Numbered from the stretch's first letter, positions 42,654-52,512 are shown. The stretch: 64,000 nucleotides of DNA from Parvibaculum sp. (GCA_031291615.1 JARLIS010000024.1:62001-126000), one strand, 5' to 3'. Numbers and translations: made by a program. The notes: generated from the sequence alone by a model not told the origin.

Positions 42654-45446
42654 TTAGGGATTTGACGCAGGAGCGGCAAGTGCGGGCGCCGCCCCGTCGG
42701 TGAGAAACGTCCGTGCGCCCGCAATCGCCTCGGCAAGACCGACGCGCTCGACCGCGACGCCGGGCGGAAAGGCCGAGGTGAGCCGCGTCGGCAGGCGCGG
42801 ATCGAGCATGATGAAGACGCCTCTGTCCTTTGCGGTCCGGATCAGCCGCCCGAAGGCCTGTTTCAGGCGCAGCCGCGTCAGCATGTCGTCATAGCGCGCC
42901 GCGCCGAAACGCTCGCGCCGGGCCCGGTGCAGAATATCGGGCCGGGGCCAGGGCGTGCGGTCGAAAACGATCATACGGAGCGAATCCCCCGGCACGTCGA
43001 CGCCGTCCCGCACCGCATCCGTGCCGAGCAGGCAGGCATGGCGTTCGGCGCGGAAGATGTCGACCAGCGTGCCGGTGTCGAGCGCGTCCACATGCTGCGC
43101 ATAGAGCGAAAGCCCCGCCTCCTCGAGCGGCGCGACGATGCGCTCCTGAACCGCGCGCAGACGATGGATGGCGGTGAAGAGGCCAAGCGCCCCGCCGCCC
43201 GAGGCGAGGAAAAGCTCGCGATAGGCGGCGGCAACCTGATCGACTTCCTTCGCGCTCACGTCGCGCACGACGAATATCCGCGCCTGCTTCGCATAGTCGA
43301 AGGGCGAGGCCATGAAGGCGCGCCGCGCCGGCATCGTCATGTGGCTGACGCCCGTGCGCACCTCCGCCGATTGCCAGCTGTCGTCGGTGTCTTCCTCGTC
43401 GACGAGCCGGTCGCGCAAGGTGGCGGACGTGATGACGACGCCTTGTGCGGGTTCGAGCACGGCGGCCGCGAAGGGGATCGTCGGATCGCGCCAGTGGCGA
43501 TGCATGCCGACATCGGCCTCGCGTCCGCCGATGCGCTCGATCGAAAACCAGTCGACGAATTCCTCCGGCGCCATCTGCCCGATGGAAGCGAGCATCGACC
43601 GCCATGAAGGGATGAGCAGCCGCGCCCGGCGTTCGAGCCCGCGCGCGGCGGCGTCGAGACGGATGCGCACCGAGGTTTCGAGGTCTTCGGCCTCGGCGTC
43701 GAGCCGCGCCCGCAACCGTTCCGCAAGGAGCGTCAGCGGGGAAGCGAGGCGCTGCAAGGCCTGATCGAGCGCATGACCGGCCTCTTCGAGCCCCGCGATC
43801 ATCGGCATCACATCGGCTTCGAGCGAATAGAGCGTGTCGGCGTCTTCCGCGCGGGCATGAACCTGCGCGCGGACGAGCGCCAGAAACTGTTCGGCGGGAC
43901 CGCGCGGGCTGCCGTCGTTGAGCCGCGTCGTCCAGCCCGGCGCCGGCAGCGTCGAGGCGGCGCTGATCGAGGCGGAAAGCGCTTCTTCCGCCGCCTCGTC
44001 GCCGCCGGTGAGATCGCCGATCCGCTCTTCGAGCCCGCGTCCGCGCCGGCCGCGCTGACCTTCGGCGCCGCGTATCCAGCGGCGCAGTTCGGCCGCTTCC
44101 GCCGCCGAAAGATGCGCCGAAAAGGCGCTGTCGGCGGCGTCGAAAATGTGATGGCCCTCGTCGAAGACGAAGCGCGTGCGCGCCTCGCGCCCGCTCGGCT
44201 CTTCATCTTCCGAATTGCCCGCCGCTTCGACGGAAGGCGTCGGGGGACGCGGCGCGAGCGTCGCCACCGCCTGATCGAGGGCGGCCTGCCGCATGACGAG
44301 CGCATGGTTTGCGACCACGATGTCGGCGCGCCGCGCCTTGCGGATCGCCTTCTCGATGAAACACTTCCTGAAATGCGGGCAGGCGGCGTAAACGCATTCG
44401 CCGCGCCGGTCGGTGAGCGCGCCGCGACCCTCGCCGAGACCTTGCAAGCCGCCGCCGAGCCGTTGCATCAGCCAGGCCGGAAAATCGCCGCCCACCATGT
44501 CGCCGTCGCGGCTCGCCCGCGCCCAGCGCGCGACAAGCCCGATGGCGACCGCGCCGCCCGACAGCGCCGCGCGATCCGCGATCTCGGCGAAGTTCAGCAG
44601 GCAGAGATAATTCTCGCGGCCCTTGCGGATGACGGCTTTCTCTGTCTTCTCGGCGGGGTCGGGATAAAGCCGCGTCAGTTCCTGATCGAGCTGGCGCTGA
44701 AGGTTCTTCGTATAGGTCGAGAGCCAGACCGTGCCCTTGTTGCGCTCGGCCCAGAGGCTCGCGGGTGCGATATAGCCGAGCGTCTTGCCGATGCCGGTGC
44801 CGGCCTCCGCAAGCACGATGTTGGGCGCCCCCGCCGTCTCGCGCGCATCGAAGGCGCGCGCCGTGATGGCCGCGAAATCCGATTGGCCGCTGCGCTTCTC
44901 CGCGTCATCGCCGACGAGTTCGGCAAGCCGCGCGCGGGCTTCCGCGTCGCTGACGGGAAGGGAGCCGGCGGGCCCGCGCGGCGCCTTGTCCTCCCATTCC
45001 GGCAGATCGTTCCAGATATCGAAGCCCCGGCCCGCTTGCGGACGCCCCTCGCGCGCGATGACGTCGCCAAGCGCCGCGACGACGCCGGGCCCCCAGGCCC
45101 AGCCCGCTTCCGCCATCCGGTAGGCGGTGCGCGCGGCGGCGGGCTTGTCGGGATAGGCGGGCGATTGCAGCGTGGAGAGGAGCCGCGCCGCCGCCTCGTG
45201 CAGCATCAGCGCCTGTGTCGCCGGTTCCTCGCTCGCATCAAGCCCGAGCGCGCGGGCAAGGCCGCCCGGCGTCGGCAGGCAGGGCCGCGCCGGATGCACG
45301 AAGGCGAAAAGTTCGAGAAGGTCGAGCACTTGCGGGCCCGCGCCGCGCGCGCCCTGCGCCGCCCGTGCCCGTGGGTCGAGGCCGAGCGCGATGCGCCGCG
45401 CGGTAAAGGCGGGATGCACGGTGATGACGGGATCGCGCGCCAGCAT
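42654..45446 (-). CDS. DinG-like ATP-dependent DNA helicase, N-terminus lost behind an amber codon
   Basis: 930 residues from the first ATG after an in-frame TAG. Superfamily 2 XPD/DinG type: Walker A EAGTGIGKTLGY near 215, DEGHH as the DEAH box, cysteines around LCLL and GECVYAACPHFRKC consistent with a 4Fe-4S cluster, VITSATL, and the C-terminal LGTDAVRDGVDVPGDSL and QAFGRLIRT motifs. The N-terminal region LDLLELFAFVHPARPCLPTPGGL is that of the alphaproteobacterial DinG-like family. Homologs I recall begin about 60 residues earlier, and the missing part is encoded in the same frame upstream (45477-45662). Confidence 0.85.
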   Translation of the reverse strand: MLARDPVITVHPAFTARRIALGLDPRARAAQGARGAGPQVLDLLELFAFVHPARPCLPTPGGLARALGLDASEEPATQALMLHEAAARLLSTLQSPAYPDKPAAARTAYRMAEAGWAWGPGVVAALGDVIAREGRPQAGRGFDIWNDLPEWEDKAPRGPAGSLPVSDAEARARLAELVGDDAEKRSGQSDFAAITARAFDARETAGAPNIVLAEAGTGIGKTLGYIAPASLWAERNKGTVWLSTYTKNLQRQLDQELTRLYPDPAEKTEKAVIRKGRENYLCLLNFAEIADRAALSGGAVAIGLVARWARASRDGDMVGGDFPAWLMQRLGGGLQGLGEGRGALTDRRGECVYAACPHFRKCFIEKAIRKARRADIVVANHALVMRQAALDQAVATLAPRPPTPSVEAAGNSEDEEPSGREARTRFVFDEGHHIFDAADSAFSAHLSAAEAAELRRWIRGAEGQRGRRGRGLEERIGDLTGGDEAAEEALSASISAASTLPAPGWTTRLNDGSPRGPAEQFLALVRAQVHARAEDADTLYSLEADVMPMIAGLEEAGHALDQALQRLASPLTLLAERLRARLDAEAEDLETSVRIRLDAAARGLERRARLLIPSWRSMLASIGQMAPEEFVDWFSIERIGGREADVGMHRHWRDPTIPFAAAVLEPAQGVVITSATLRDRLVDEEDTDDSWQSAEVRTGVSHMTMPARRAFMASPFDYAKQARIFVVRDVSAKEVDQVAAAYRELFLASGGGALGLFTAIHRLRAVQERIVAPLEEAGLSLYAQHVDALDTGTLVDIFRAERHACLLGTDAVRDGVDVPGDSLRMIVFDRTPWPRPDILHRARRERFGAARYDDMLTRLRLKQAFGRLIRTAKDRGVFIMLDPRLPTRLTSAFPPGVAVERVGLAEAIAGARTFLTDGAAPALAAPASNP

Positions 45447-45473
45447 GTCGAGCGCGTCGGCGGCCGTGAGTTC

Positions 45474-45662
45474 CTAGATCTCGCCGTCGGCGCTGACGGA
45501 CAGCGCGCCCCAGCGGGCGCGGGGGGGCGCGCGGGCGGGCGGGGGGGCCCGCGGCCCCCCCGCGTGGGGCGCGGGCCCGCGCGGCGCCGCCTCGGGAAGA
45601 ACGGGGCCGCCGGGGAAGTCGCCGGAATCGCCGCCAGAATCGGTGATGGATGGGTGGGCCAT
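45474..45662 (-). pseudogene. N-terminal coding remnant of the DinG-like helicase, closed by TAG
   Basis: From ATG 45662 the frame reads MAHPSITDSGGDSGDF, a Pro/Arg/Gly low-complexity stretch, then RWGALSVSADGEI and TAG (45476-45474). The helicase frame continues without shift as ELTAADALD and then its Met. Homologs have a continuous A-L-x-x-x-x-G-E-x-x-x-L-x-x-x-x-A-L here, so the stop looks secondary: one base change from a GAG Glu codon would remove it. Could be a true mutation with restart at 45446, or a sequencing error beside the G/C tract. Confidence 0.65.
45513..45564. repeat. 52-base tract of only G and C with G runs
   Basis: No A or T occurs in 45513-45564. It contains GGGGGGG (45531-45537), GGG, GGG and GGGGGGG (45541-45547), meeting the G-quadruplex pattern on the plus strand, and GGGGGGGCC...GGCCCCCCC, an inverted repeat. 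It encodes the low-complexity linker of the helicase N-terminus and is a likely site for sequence or assembly error. Confidence 0.8.
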
Positions 45663-45713
45663 TGCCGGCAGTATAGACACGGGCGCCGCATTTTCTCACC
45701 CGCGAAGGGCGGC

Positions 45714-47588
45714 TTATCCGTGCAGGCTCGGGAACGAGCGGGAGAGCGCCCGCCAGGTCGCGCTGATCTTCTGTTGCAGGCGGGGCACGTCGTGGATGGC
45801 GTTGTCCTCGCGGCCGCGCTCGACCGCATCGCCGATCTCGCGCGCGACCTCGGAGACGGCGATAAGGCCGATTTCCGCCGCCTCTCTTTGCAGCGCTTCG
45901 GCGTTGTAGCCAAGCGCCACCGTGTCGCGCTGACTGCGGGCCGCTTCTATTTTCGCCTGTAAGTCGAGAACCCGGGCCAGGGCGGCGACCATGTGATCGG
46001 TGATGCGCTCCGCGCCGAGCTCCCGTTCAAGCTCATAGAGATAGTCGTGGTCGATGAGCCGCTCGGGCGACGACAGGCGTTCAGGTTCGGCCCGGCCGAT
46101 TTCGGGCGCGTGCCCGAGGCTGTGCCCGGGCTCCTGAGGCAGAAGGAACCAGAAGGTGCTTCCCTGTCCCGGCGCGCTGTCGACCTGAATTTGCCCGCCC
46201 ATCAGCCCGATGAGCCGGTCGCAGATCGCTAGGCCGAGGCCCATGCCTCCCGGCCGCCCCGATCCGCTCGCCGCCTCGCCCTGGGTGAAACTTTCAAAGA
46301 GACGCGCCTGGGCGTCGGGCGTGAGGCCGATGCCGGTGTCTAGCACCGAGAAGCGCAGCGCCGGCGTCGGATCGGCCCGGCCGAACGTCACCGGCTGCAC
46401 GCGCAGGATGACGCCGCCCGTTTCGGTGAACTTGATCGCGTTGGAAACGAGATTGACGAGCACCTGCCGCAGGCGATCGGGGTCGGCCACCATGCTCGGC
46501 GGCGTGCCTGGAACGAAATCGAGCTCGAGCGAAAGGCCGCGCTCCTTCGCTTCCGGCCGCATCAGGCGCACCACGCCCTTGGCGATCTCATGCGGGTCGA
46601 AGCTGCGCGGCTTCAATTCGAGCGAACGGGCTTCCATCTGCGAGAAATCGACCATGTCGTCGAAAAGGCGGCGCAGCATCTGGCTCGATTCCGTCATCGA
46701 CTGCGCCAGATTGCGCTGCGCGTCGGTCAGAGGCTCGTCGCGAAGCTGGCGCGCCATGCGTGCAAGCGTGTCGAGAGGCATGCGGACCTGATGGCCGAGA
46801 ATGTCGAGGAATTCGGTCTTGGCGCGGTTGGCCGCCCGGGCGCGGCGTTCGGCTTGTTCGGCGTCGCTGCGCTTCTGCTCGGTCGCCGCATGGGCGCGCG
46901 CCATGCGCTCTATGAGATCGGCATTCTCGAAGCGCAGCCGGAAGGCTTCGGCATATGAGCGGTTCACGCGCCGCGTCCATCCCGAGAGCGTGAGCAGGAA
47001 CAGCAGCGACAGCGCCACGGTGGCAAAGCCGAGCGGGTCGCCCGAGAGGATCAGGAGGATCATCGTCGGCGCGCAGGCCATGCTGATATAGGCGATGACG
47101 GCGGCCGGAAAGGCGGCGCGGGTGATCGCCGTCGACATGCTGAGGCAGGAGAGCACCAGCGCGTAGAAAATGTGCTGCGCGAAGGACGAACCCGGCAGCC
47201 ACAACAGCCCGCCGACGCCCCAAGTGGAACCGCTGATGAGCGTGACGGCGGTGTAGCGCTTGGCCCAGACCGTCGCCCTTGTGAGCGCGTCGGGATCGGC
47301 CCTGAAGCCGGAGCGCACCCGGTCGAAGAGGATCTGCGCCACGAGCTGGAACAGCATGACGACGCCCGTCGCCCAGACCGGCGCGGTCTGGTAGAAGGCG
47401 AGACCTACGACCAGGATGCCGCCGAAAACCGTGTAGCGGCTCGTCTCGCCGAGGTCGAGGAGAAGGCGGACCTGCTCGGCGGCCACGCGCGTCGCAAGGT
47501 CGGGCTTGCGGCGGGAAAAATCTGCGGCGGGGAACGCATCCGCATCCGCGTCGGTCGCCTTGACGGTGGAAGGTTCCATCTCGGACAT
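45714..47588 (-). CDS. Membrane sensor histidine kinase with degenerate HPt-like C-terminal domain
   Basis: 624 residues from ATG 47588 (GTG 47606 is an alternative). About five membrane helices at 50-205, a coiled coil (to about 255), HisKA with His266 in LGHQVRMPLDT (usual SHEIRTPL), N-box NLVSNAIKFT, DTGIGL and GMGLGLAICDRL. After 505 comes a helical domain ordered like an HPt, but Glu564 stands where the phospho-His should be (E-x-L-x-x-x-A-x-x-x-G). No receiver domain. Divergent from lysK. Kinase activity is likely; the tail probably cannot carry phosphate. Confidence 0.85.
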   Translation of the reverse strand: MSEMEPSTVKATDADADAFPAADFSRRKPDLATRVAAEQVRLLLDLGETSRYTVFGGILVVGLAFYQTAPVWATGVVMLFQLVAQILFDRVRSGFRADPDALTRATVWAKRYTAVTLISGSTWGVGGLLWLPGSSFAQHIFYALVLSCLSMSTAITRAAFPAAVIAYISMACAPTMILLILSGDPLGFATVALSLLFLLTLSGWTRRVNRSYAEAFRLRFENADLIERMARAHAATEQKRSDAEQAERRARAANRAKTEFLDILGHQVRMPLDTLARMARQLRDEPLTDAQRNLAQSMTESSQMLRRLFDDMVDFSQMEARSLELKPRSFDPHEIAKGVVRLMRPEAKERGLSLELDFVPGTPPSMVADPDRLRQVLVNLVSNAIKFTETGGVILRVQPVTFGRADPTPALRFSVLDTGIGLTPDAQARLFESFTQGEAASGSGRPGGMGLGLAICDRLIGLMGGQIQVDSAPGQGSTFWFLLPQEPGHSLGHAPEIGRAEPERLSSPERLIDHDYLYELERELGAERITDHMVAALARVLDLQAKIEAARSQRDTVALGYNAEALQREAAEIGLIAVSEVAREIGDAVERGREDNAIHDVPRLQQKISATWRALSRSFPSLHG

Positions 47589-47745
47589 GGTGCGTGTTTC
47601 GGGCACTTTATTAAGGCGTTGCGCCGTCCCTGGGGGCAGAATGACGCTATCGCGTCCGGATGGTTGTGTCGCGTTGACTGTATGGGTTCCCGAGCATAGG
47701 GTCCCGCTCTTTACAAATCATTAAGACTTCTGACCCGGTTGAACC

Positions 47746-49365
47746 ATGTCCTCCAGCGCACAAACCGCCCGAGATTCCGAGCTTCTTGAAGCTGCCAGAG
47801 TGAGCAAAGCCTGGCCGTTCGAGGAGGCCCGGAAACTGGTCGACAGGCTGGAGAAAGAAGGGGGCGGCAGCCGGACGGTCCTTTTCGAGACGGGTTATGG
47901 CCCATCGGGCCTTCCCCATATCGGCACATTCGGCGAGGTCGCCCGCACGACCATGGTCCGCCGCGCCTTCGAGGTGCTGGCGCCCGGCGTGCCGACGCGG
48001 CTGATCTGCTTTTCCGACGACATGGACGGCATGCGCAAGGTGCCGGACAATGTGCCGAACCGCGAGATGCTGAAGCAGCATCTGTTCAAGCCGCTGACCG
48101 TCGTGCCCGATCCTTTCGGCAAGTTCGAGAGCTTCGGCCACCACAACAACGCGATGCTGCGGTCCTTCCTCGACCATTACGGCTTCGATTACGATTTCGT
48201 CAGCGCCACGGATTACTACCGCTCCGGCAAGTTCGACGATGCGCTGCGCAAGGTGCTGGTGCATTTCGACGAGATCATGGAAATCATGCTGCCCTCGCTG
48301 CGCGAGGAGCGGGCGCAGACCTACAGCCCCGTGCTGCCGATCAGCCCGCGCACGGGCCAGGTGCTGCTCGTTCCCATCCTCGCCCGCAATCCGGAGAAGG
48401 CGACGGTCACCTACGAAGACCCGGAGACCCACGAGATCGTCGAGCAGGACATTCTGAGCGGTCATTCCAAGCTGCAATGGAAGGCCGACTGGGGCATGCG
48501 CTGGGCGGCGCTCGGCATCGACTACGAAATGGCGGGCAAGGATCACATCGACGGCATGAAGCTGTCGGGCCGCATCTGCCGCGTTCTCGGCGGCAAGCCG
48601 CCGGAGGGCTTCAACTACGAGCTTTTCCTCGACGAGGAAGGCAAGAAGATTTCGAAGTCGAAGGGCAACGGCCTCACCATCGACGACTGGCTGCGCTATG
48701 CGAGCCCGGAAAGCCTTTCGCTTTTCATGTATCAGTCGCCGCGCACCGGCAAGCGCCTCTACTTCGACGTCATCCCGAAGAATGTCGACGAGTATCTTTC
48801 CTTCCTCGCTGCCTATCCCAAGCAGAACGAGAAGGAACGCCTCGGCAATCCGGTCTGGCACATCCATGGCGGCAATCCGCCCACGGATATTCTGCCGATC
48901 AGCTTCGGCCTTCTGCTCAACCTCGTTAGCGCCGCTCACACCAATGACAAGGCCGTGCTCTGGGGTTTCATCCGCAACTATGCGCCCGATGCGACGCCCG
49001 AGCGTCTGCCGAAGCTCGACGAACTCGTCGGCTATGCGATCAATTATTACAACGATTTCGTGAAGCCGGCGAAGTCCTACCGCGCGCCGACGGAGCTTGA
49101 ACGCACGGCGCTTGCCGATCTCGCCGACCGTCTCGAAATTCTTGCCGGTCAGGACACGGCCGAAGAGCTCCAGAACCTTGTCTATGAAATCGGCAAGGCG
49201 CACGGATTTGAAAATCTGCGCGACTGGTTCAAGGCGCTCTACGAAGTGCTGCTGGGCGAGGCGCAGGGACCGCGCTTCGGTTCCTTCGTCGCGCTTTACG
49301 GCATGAAGAGAACGGCGAAGCTGATCCGCCGGGCGCTTGCGGGCGAAGACCTGTCGCAGGGCTGA
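47746..49365 (+). CDS. lysK: Lysyl-tRNA synthetase, class I
   Basis: 539 residues. The class I signatures are [11 protein letters not shown] (HIGH-like) near 52-62 and KKISKSKGN (KMSKS-like) near 302-310. This is the archaeal-type LysRS, found in alphaproteobacteria in place of the class II LysS. The product has the usual length, with the helical C-terminal anticodon domain. A TTGACT hexamer at 47674-47679 may be its -35. Confidence 0.96.
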   Translation: MSSSAQTARDSELLEAARVSKAWPFEEARKLVDRLEKEGGGSRTVLFETGYGPSGLPHIGTFGEVARTTMVRRAFEVLAPGVPTRLICFSDDMDGMRKVPDNVPNREMLKQHLFKPLTVVPDPFGKFESFGHHNNAMLRSFLDHYGFDYDFVSATDYYRSGKFDDALRKVLVHFDEIMEIMLPSLREERAQTYSPVLPISPRTGQVLLVPILARNPEKATVTYEDPETHEIVEQDILSGHSKLQWKADWGMRWAALGIDYEMAGKDHIDGMKLSGRICRVLGGKPPEGFNYELFLDEEGKKISKSKGNGLTIDDWLRYASPESLSLFMYQSPRTGKRLYFDVIPKNVDEYLSFLAAYPKQNEKERLGNPVWHIHGGNPPTDILPISFGLLLNLVSAAHTNDKAVLWGFIRNYAPDATPERLPKLDELVGYAINYYNDFVKPAKSYRAPTELERTALADLADRLEILAGQDTAEELQNLVYEIGKAHGFENLRDWFKALYEVLLGEAQGPRFGSFVALYGMKRTAKLIRRALAGEDLSQG

Positions 49366-49479
49366 ACCGCTCCGGATTTACCATAGATCGCATCGGCCGA
49401 TGCATGGGGCAGTGTGATTGTGCAGCATGCGGCGGAGTTTGGCCGGGGGGCCTTGCGGTCGCGCGCCGGGAAGCCGATC

Positions 49480-50343
49480 ATGTGCTCCATGCGGGTTTCA
49501 CGTATCTGTTTCGCCGTCATCCATGCGGCGATTTTCCTGACGCTACAGAGTTTCGTTGCGCATGCCGATGCGCAGGGCATGGATGTCGCGCGCAAGGCAT
49601 TTGCCGAAGGCGCGTTTCTCGACGCGGCGAATTTGGCCCGTCCGCTCGGAACCTCCGAGGCCGCCGCACTCGCCGCCCGCGCCGAACTGGCCGAAGGCGA
49701 TTTCCGCGCGCCGCGCGCGGCAAAGCGCGAAAACTTCAAGCGCGCCGAAGAAGATGCGCGCGCCGCGATAGAGCGCGATCCGAAAAATCCTGAAGGCCAT
49801 CTTTATCTCGCGCTCGCGCTCGGGTTCCTCGGGCGTATGGATGGCAGCCTCGCCGCACATTTTGCCGGCTACGCGACGGAGGCGCGCCGGAATATCGACA
49901 TGGCGCTGGCGCTCGCGCCGCAAAGCGCCTGGGCGCACGCCTTGTCCGGCGGCTGGAACCTCGAAATCGTTCGAGATGGCGGCATGCTCGGCGAATCGAT
50001 CTATGGCGCGTCGCTGGAAAAGGGCTGCGCCGATTATGCCCGTGCGCTTGAGCTCGATCCCGGAAACACGGCCATCGCCTATCAATATGCGCTGCAACTG
50101 GCGGCTATGGGCGCTTCCTCGCGCAGGGCGGAGGCGATTAGCGTGCTCTCCTCGGCGCTCGGTTCCGAACCCGGCGACATGCTTGAAAAGCTGTCGCGCC
50201 GCCGCGCTCAGCGGTTGAAGCTGGTGCTCGGGACGCATGACGAGGCGGCGCTGAAGGCGATCATCCGCGATCAGCTCGGCGCGCCGGCGGCGGAGACGGC
50301 GGGCAATCGCCGCCCGCTCGGCGCTACTGGCTCGCCCAGATGA
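49480..50343 (+). CDS. Secreted TPR-like protein
   Basis: 287 residues from ATG 49480 (ATG 49489 is also possible). Signal peptide residues 1-33 ending near AHADA. The mature part is helical with tetratricopeptide-like repeats: ARKAFAEGAFLDAANLARPL, AIERDPKNPEGHLYLALALGFLG, and YARALELDPGNTAIAYQYALQLA. Such proteins are periplasmic scaffolds; no partner is suggested by the neighbours. Its last 20 bases overlap the convergent S24 repressor gene. Confidence 0.78.
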   Translation: MCSMRVSRICFAVIHAAIFLTLQSFVAHADAQGMDVARKAFAEGAFLDAANLARPLGTSEAAALAARAELAEGDFRAPRAAKRENFKRAEEDARAAIERDPKNPEGHLYLALALGFLGRMDGSLAAHFAGYATEARRNIDMALALAPQSAWAHALSGGWNLEIVRDGGMLGESIYGASLEKGCADYARALELDPGNTAIAYQYALQLAAMGASSRRAEAISVLSSALGSEPGDMLEKLSRRRAQRLKLVLGTHDEAALKAIIRDQLGAPAAETAGNRRPLGATGSPR

Positions 50344-50965
50344 TGCGCGCCATCCATAAAATCTCGTCGGGCTTCAGCACGCGCGGCTCGTAAGCCGGAT
50401 TGAGCGAAGCAAGCTCGACGCTTTTCGCGGTGCGCCGCGCCAGCACTTTCGCCATGACTTCGCCCGCCATCGTCTTCACGACCACGCGGTCGCCGCGCCG
50501 GACGGCTGCCGCCGGCGAGACGACGATGACGTCCCCGTCGCGATAGACGGGCGCCATGCTGTCGCCGGAGACTTCGAGCGCATAGGCGTTCTCGTCGGGC
50601 ACGTCGGGAAACGACACTTCATCCCAGCCGCCGCCGACCGGAAAACCCGCATCGTCGAAATAGCCGCCGCCGCCCGCCTGGGCGAGGCCGATGAGCGGCA
50701 CGCCGCGCGGCTTCGGCGCGCCCCGTCCCTCGACCAGCATGACGAACTCATCGAGGCTCGCCCCGGTCGCCTCCAGCACGCGGGCCAGGCTTTCGGTGCT
50801 CGGCCAGCGCGGCCGGCCTTCCGCCGTCACGCGCTTCGACTTGTTGAAGGCCGTCGGATCGAGCCCCGCGGCCTTGGCGAGCCCGGAAGCCGACAGCCCG
50901 TGGCGGCGCGCCAGATCGTCGATGGCGCTCCAGAGACGCGGATGGGAAAGGAGGGAGAGCGACAT
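50324..50965 (-). CDS. XRE-HTH / S24 peptidase LexA-like repressor
   Basis: 213 residues. An N-terminal helix-turn-helix (about 10-65, HGLSASGLAKAAGLDPTAFNKSKR) is followed by an S24 serine peptidase domain. Ser136 (VSGDSMAP) and Lys173 (EVMAKV) have the 37-residue spacing of LexA, and AQAGGGG (Ala97-Gly98) is the likely self-cleavage site. It resembles phage CI-type and alphaproteobacterial SOS-like repressors; no phage genes are near. Target genes unknown. Confidence 0.88.
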   Translation of the reverse strand: MSLSLLSHPRLWSAIDDLARRHGLSASGLAKAAGLDPTAFNKSKRVTAEGRPRWPSTESLARVLEATGASLDEFVMLVEGRGAPKPRGVPLIGLAQAGGGGYFDDAGFPVGGGWDEVSFPDVPDENAYALEVSGDSMAPVYRDGDVIVVSPAAAVRRGDRVVVKTMAGEVMAKVLARRTAKSVELASLNPAYEPRVLKPDEILWMARIIWASQ

Positions 50966-51110
50966 TTAAGTATAGGTCCAAATTCCTAGAGACGATAACC
51001 CGCCCGAGCCTCGCCTGACCAGCCGGAAATTTGCGGTCGAACTTATCCCCGCTTTCTTGTTCCCCGCCGTCCGCCTCGCTACATTGCCGCCCGCATCCCG
51101 AGAGGCAGGC

Positions 51111-51449
51111 ATGACGACGCGGATCTACAAGATCGTGAGCGAAGGCGAATGGCGCGCGGCCGAAGCGAAGGGCCTGTTCGAAGGCTCAGCCGTCGATCGT
51201 CGCGACGGCTTCATCCACTTCTCGACTGCCGCCCAGGCCCCCGAAACGGCAGCCAAGCACTTTGCCGGTGCGCATGACCTGCTGCTCGTCGCGGTGGACG
51301 CCTCGGCGCTCGACCTCAAATGGGAAGTCTCGCGCGGGGGCCAGCTTTTCCCGCACCTCCATGCCGCTCTCCCGATGAGCGCGGTGCTGCGCGTCGATCC
51401 GCTGCCGCTCTGCGCCTCGGGCGAGCACCGCTTTCCGGCGATGGAATGA
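51111..51449 (+). CDS. DUF952 family protein
   Basis: 112 residues with the DUF952 order: IYKIVSEGEW at the start, DGFIHFSTAAQ, then LLLVAVDASAL, LKWEVSRGGQLFPHLHAAL and the C-terminal hydrophobic strand. Fold is ADP-ribosyltransferase-like in structural surveys, but activity is not proven. GAGAGGCAGGC precedes the ATG. Its stop overlaps the pyrD start (ATGA), a linkage seen in other alphaproteobacteria. Confidence 0.85.
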   Translation: MTTRIYKIVSEGEWRAAEAKGLFEGSAVDRRDGFIHFSTAAQAPETAAKHFAGAHDLLLVAVDASALDLKWEVSRGGQLFPHLHAALPMSAVLRVDPLPLCASGEHRFPAME

Positions 51450-52498
51450 CGCTCATGGACCTTTTCCCGCTTGCACGCCCCGCGCTGAAGTTCATCGATC
51501 CCGAACGCGCCCACCGCCTTACCATTCAGGCGCTGAAGCTGGGCGCCGGGCCACGCCAGCGCGTCGCCGATCCCGCCTCGCTCGGCGTCGATCTCTGGGG
51601 CCTGCATTTCCCGAATCCCGTCGGCATCGCCGCCGGCTTCGACAAGAACGGCGAAGTGCCCGACGCGATGCTCGCCATGGGGCTGGGTTTTGCCGAAGTC
51701 GGCACGGTGACGCCGCGCCCGCAGGCAGGAAATCCGCGCCCGCGCGTCTTCCGTCTTGAAGCGGAACGCGCCGTCATCAATCGTCTCGGCTTCAACAATG
51801 AAGGCCATGACGCGCTGAAGCGCCGCCTCGTCGCGCGGCGCGGCCGGCCGGGCATCGTCGGCGTCAATATCGGCGCGAACAAGGATGCCGCCGACCGCGT
51901 CGCCGACTATCAGGCGGGCATCGAGGCCTTCGAGGGGATTGCGAGTTACTTCACGGTCAATATTTCATCGCCCAACACGCCGGGCCTTCGCGCCCTGCAA
52001 AGCAAGGACGAGCTGGAAGGCCTGATCTCGCGCGTCTTGAAGGCGCGCAAGGGCAGGACACCGGTTCTGCTGAAGATTGCGCCCGATCTGACGAAGCCGG
52101 AGCTCGCCGACATCGCCGCCGTCGCGCTTGAAAAACATCTCGACGGCCTCATCGTCTCCAATACGACGATCCGCCGCGAAGGGCTCGTCTCCGGCCCGCA
52201 GGCGCATGAGCAGGGCGGCCTGTCCGGCAAGCCGCTTTTCGCGCTCTCGACGGAAGTGCTGCGCGAGGTCTATCGTCTGACCGATGGGCGCATCCCCATC
52301 GTCGGCGTCGGCGGCATATCGAGCGGCGCGGACGCCTATGCGAAAATCCGCGCAGGCGCGTCGCTTGTGCAGCTCTATTCCGCGCTTACCTATGAAGGCC
52401 CGGCGCTTGTCGCCCGCATCAAGCGCGAGCTTGCGGCGTCGCTCGCCGCAGACGGTTTCGCCCATGTCGCCGATGCGGTGGGCGTCGACGCGAAGTAG
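51446..52498 (+). CDS. pyrD: Dihydroorotate dehydrogenase (quinone), class 2
   Basis: A 350-residue membrane-associated FMN enzyme oxidising dihydroorotate with quinone in pyrimidine synthesis. Seen: the N-terminal amphipathic helix (FPLARPALKFIDPERAHRLT) that marks class 2, NPVGIAAGFDKNGE, NRLGFNNEG, the active-site Ser in NISSPNTPGLR, and IVGVGGISSG. ATG 51446 is coupled to DUF952; ATG 51455 is an alternative. Confidence 0.95.
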   Translation: MTLMDLFPLARPALKFIDPERAHRLTIQALKLGAGPRQRVADPASLGVDLWGLHFPNPVGIAAGFDKNGEVPDAMLAMGLGFAEVGTVTPRPQAGNPRPRVFRLEAERAVINRLGFNNEGHDALKRRLVARRGRPGIVGVNIGANKDAADRVADYQAGIEAFEGIASYFTVNISSPNTPGLRALQSKDELEGLISRVLKARKGRTPVLLKIAPDLTKPELADIAAVALEKHLDGLIVSNTTIRREGLVSGPQAHEQGGLSGKPLFALSTEVLREVYRLTDGRIPIVGVGGISSGADAYAKIRAGASLVQLYSALTYEGPALVARIKRELAASLAADGFAHVADAVGVDAK

Positions 52499-52512
52499 AA
52501 GAGGAATGAGAC

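Noticed and set aside
43773..45962. 729-residue plus-strand frame
   Set aside because: Antisense of the helicase and histidine kinase genes; composition is Arg/Gly/Ala-rich, as expected from high-GC shadow frames.
50324..50965. S24 repressor as evidence for a prophage
   Set aside because: Neighbours are lysK, a TPR gene, pyrD and other chromosomal genes; no integrase, structural gene or att-like repeat was found.
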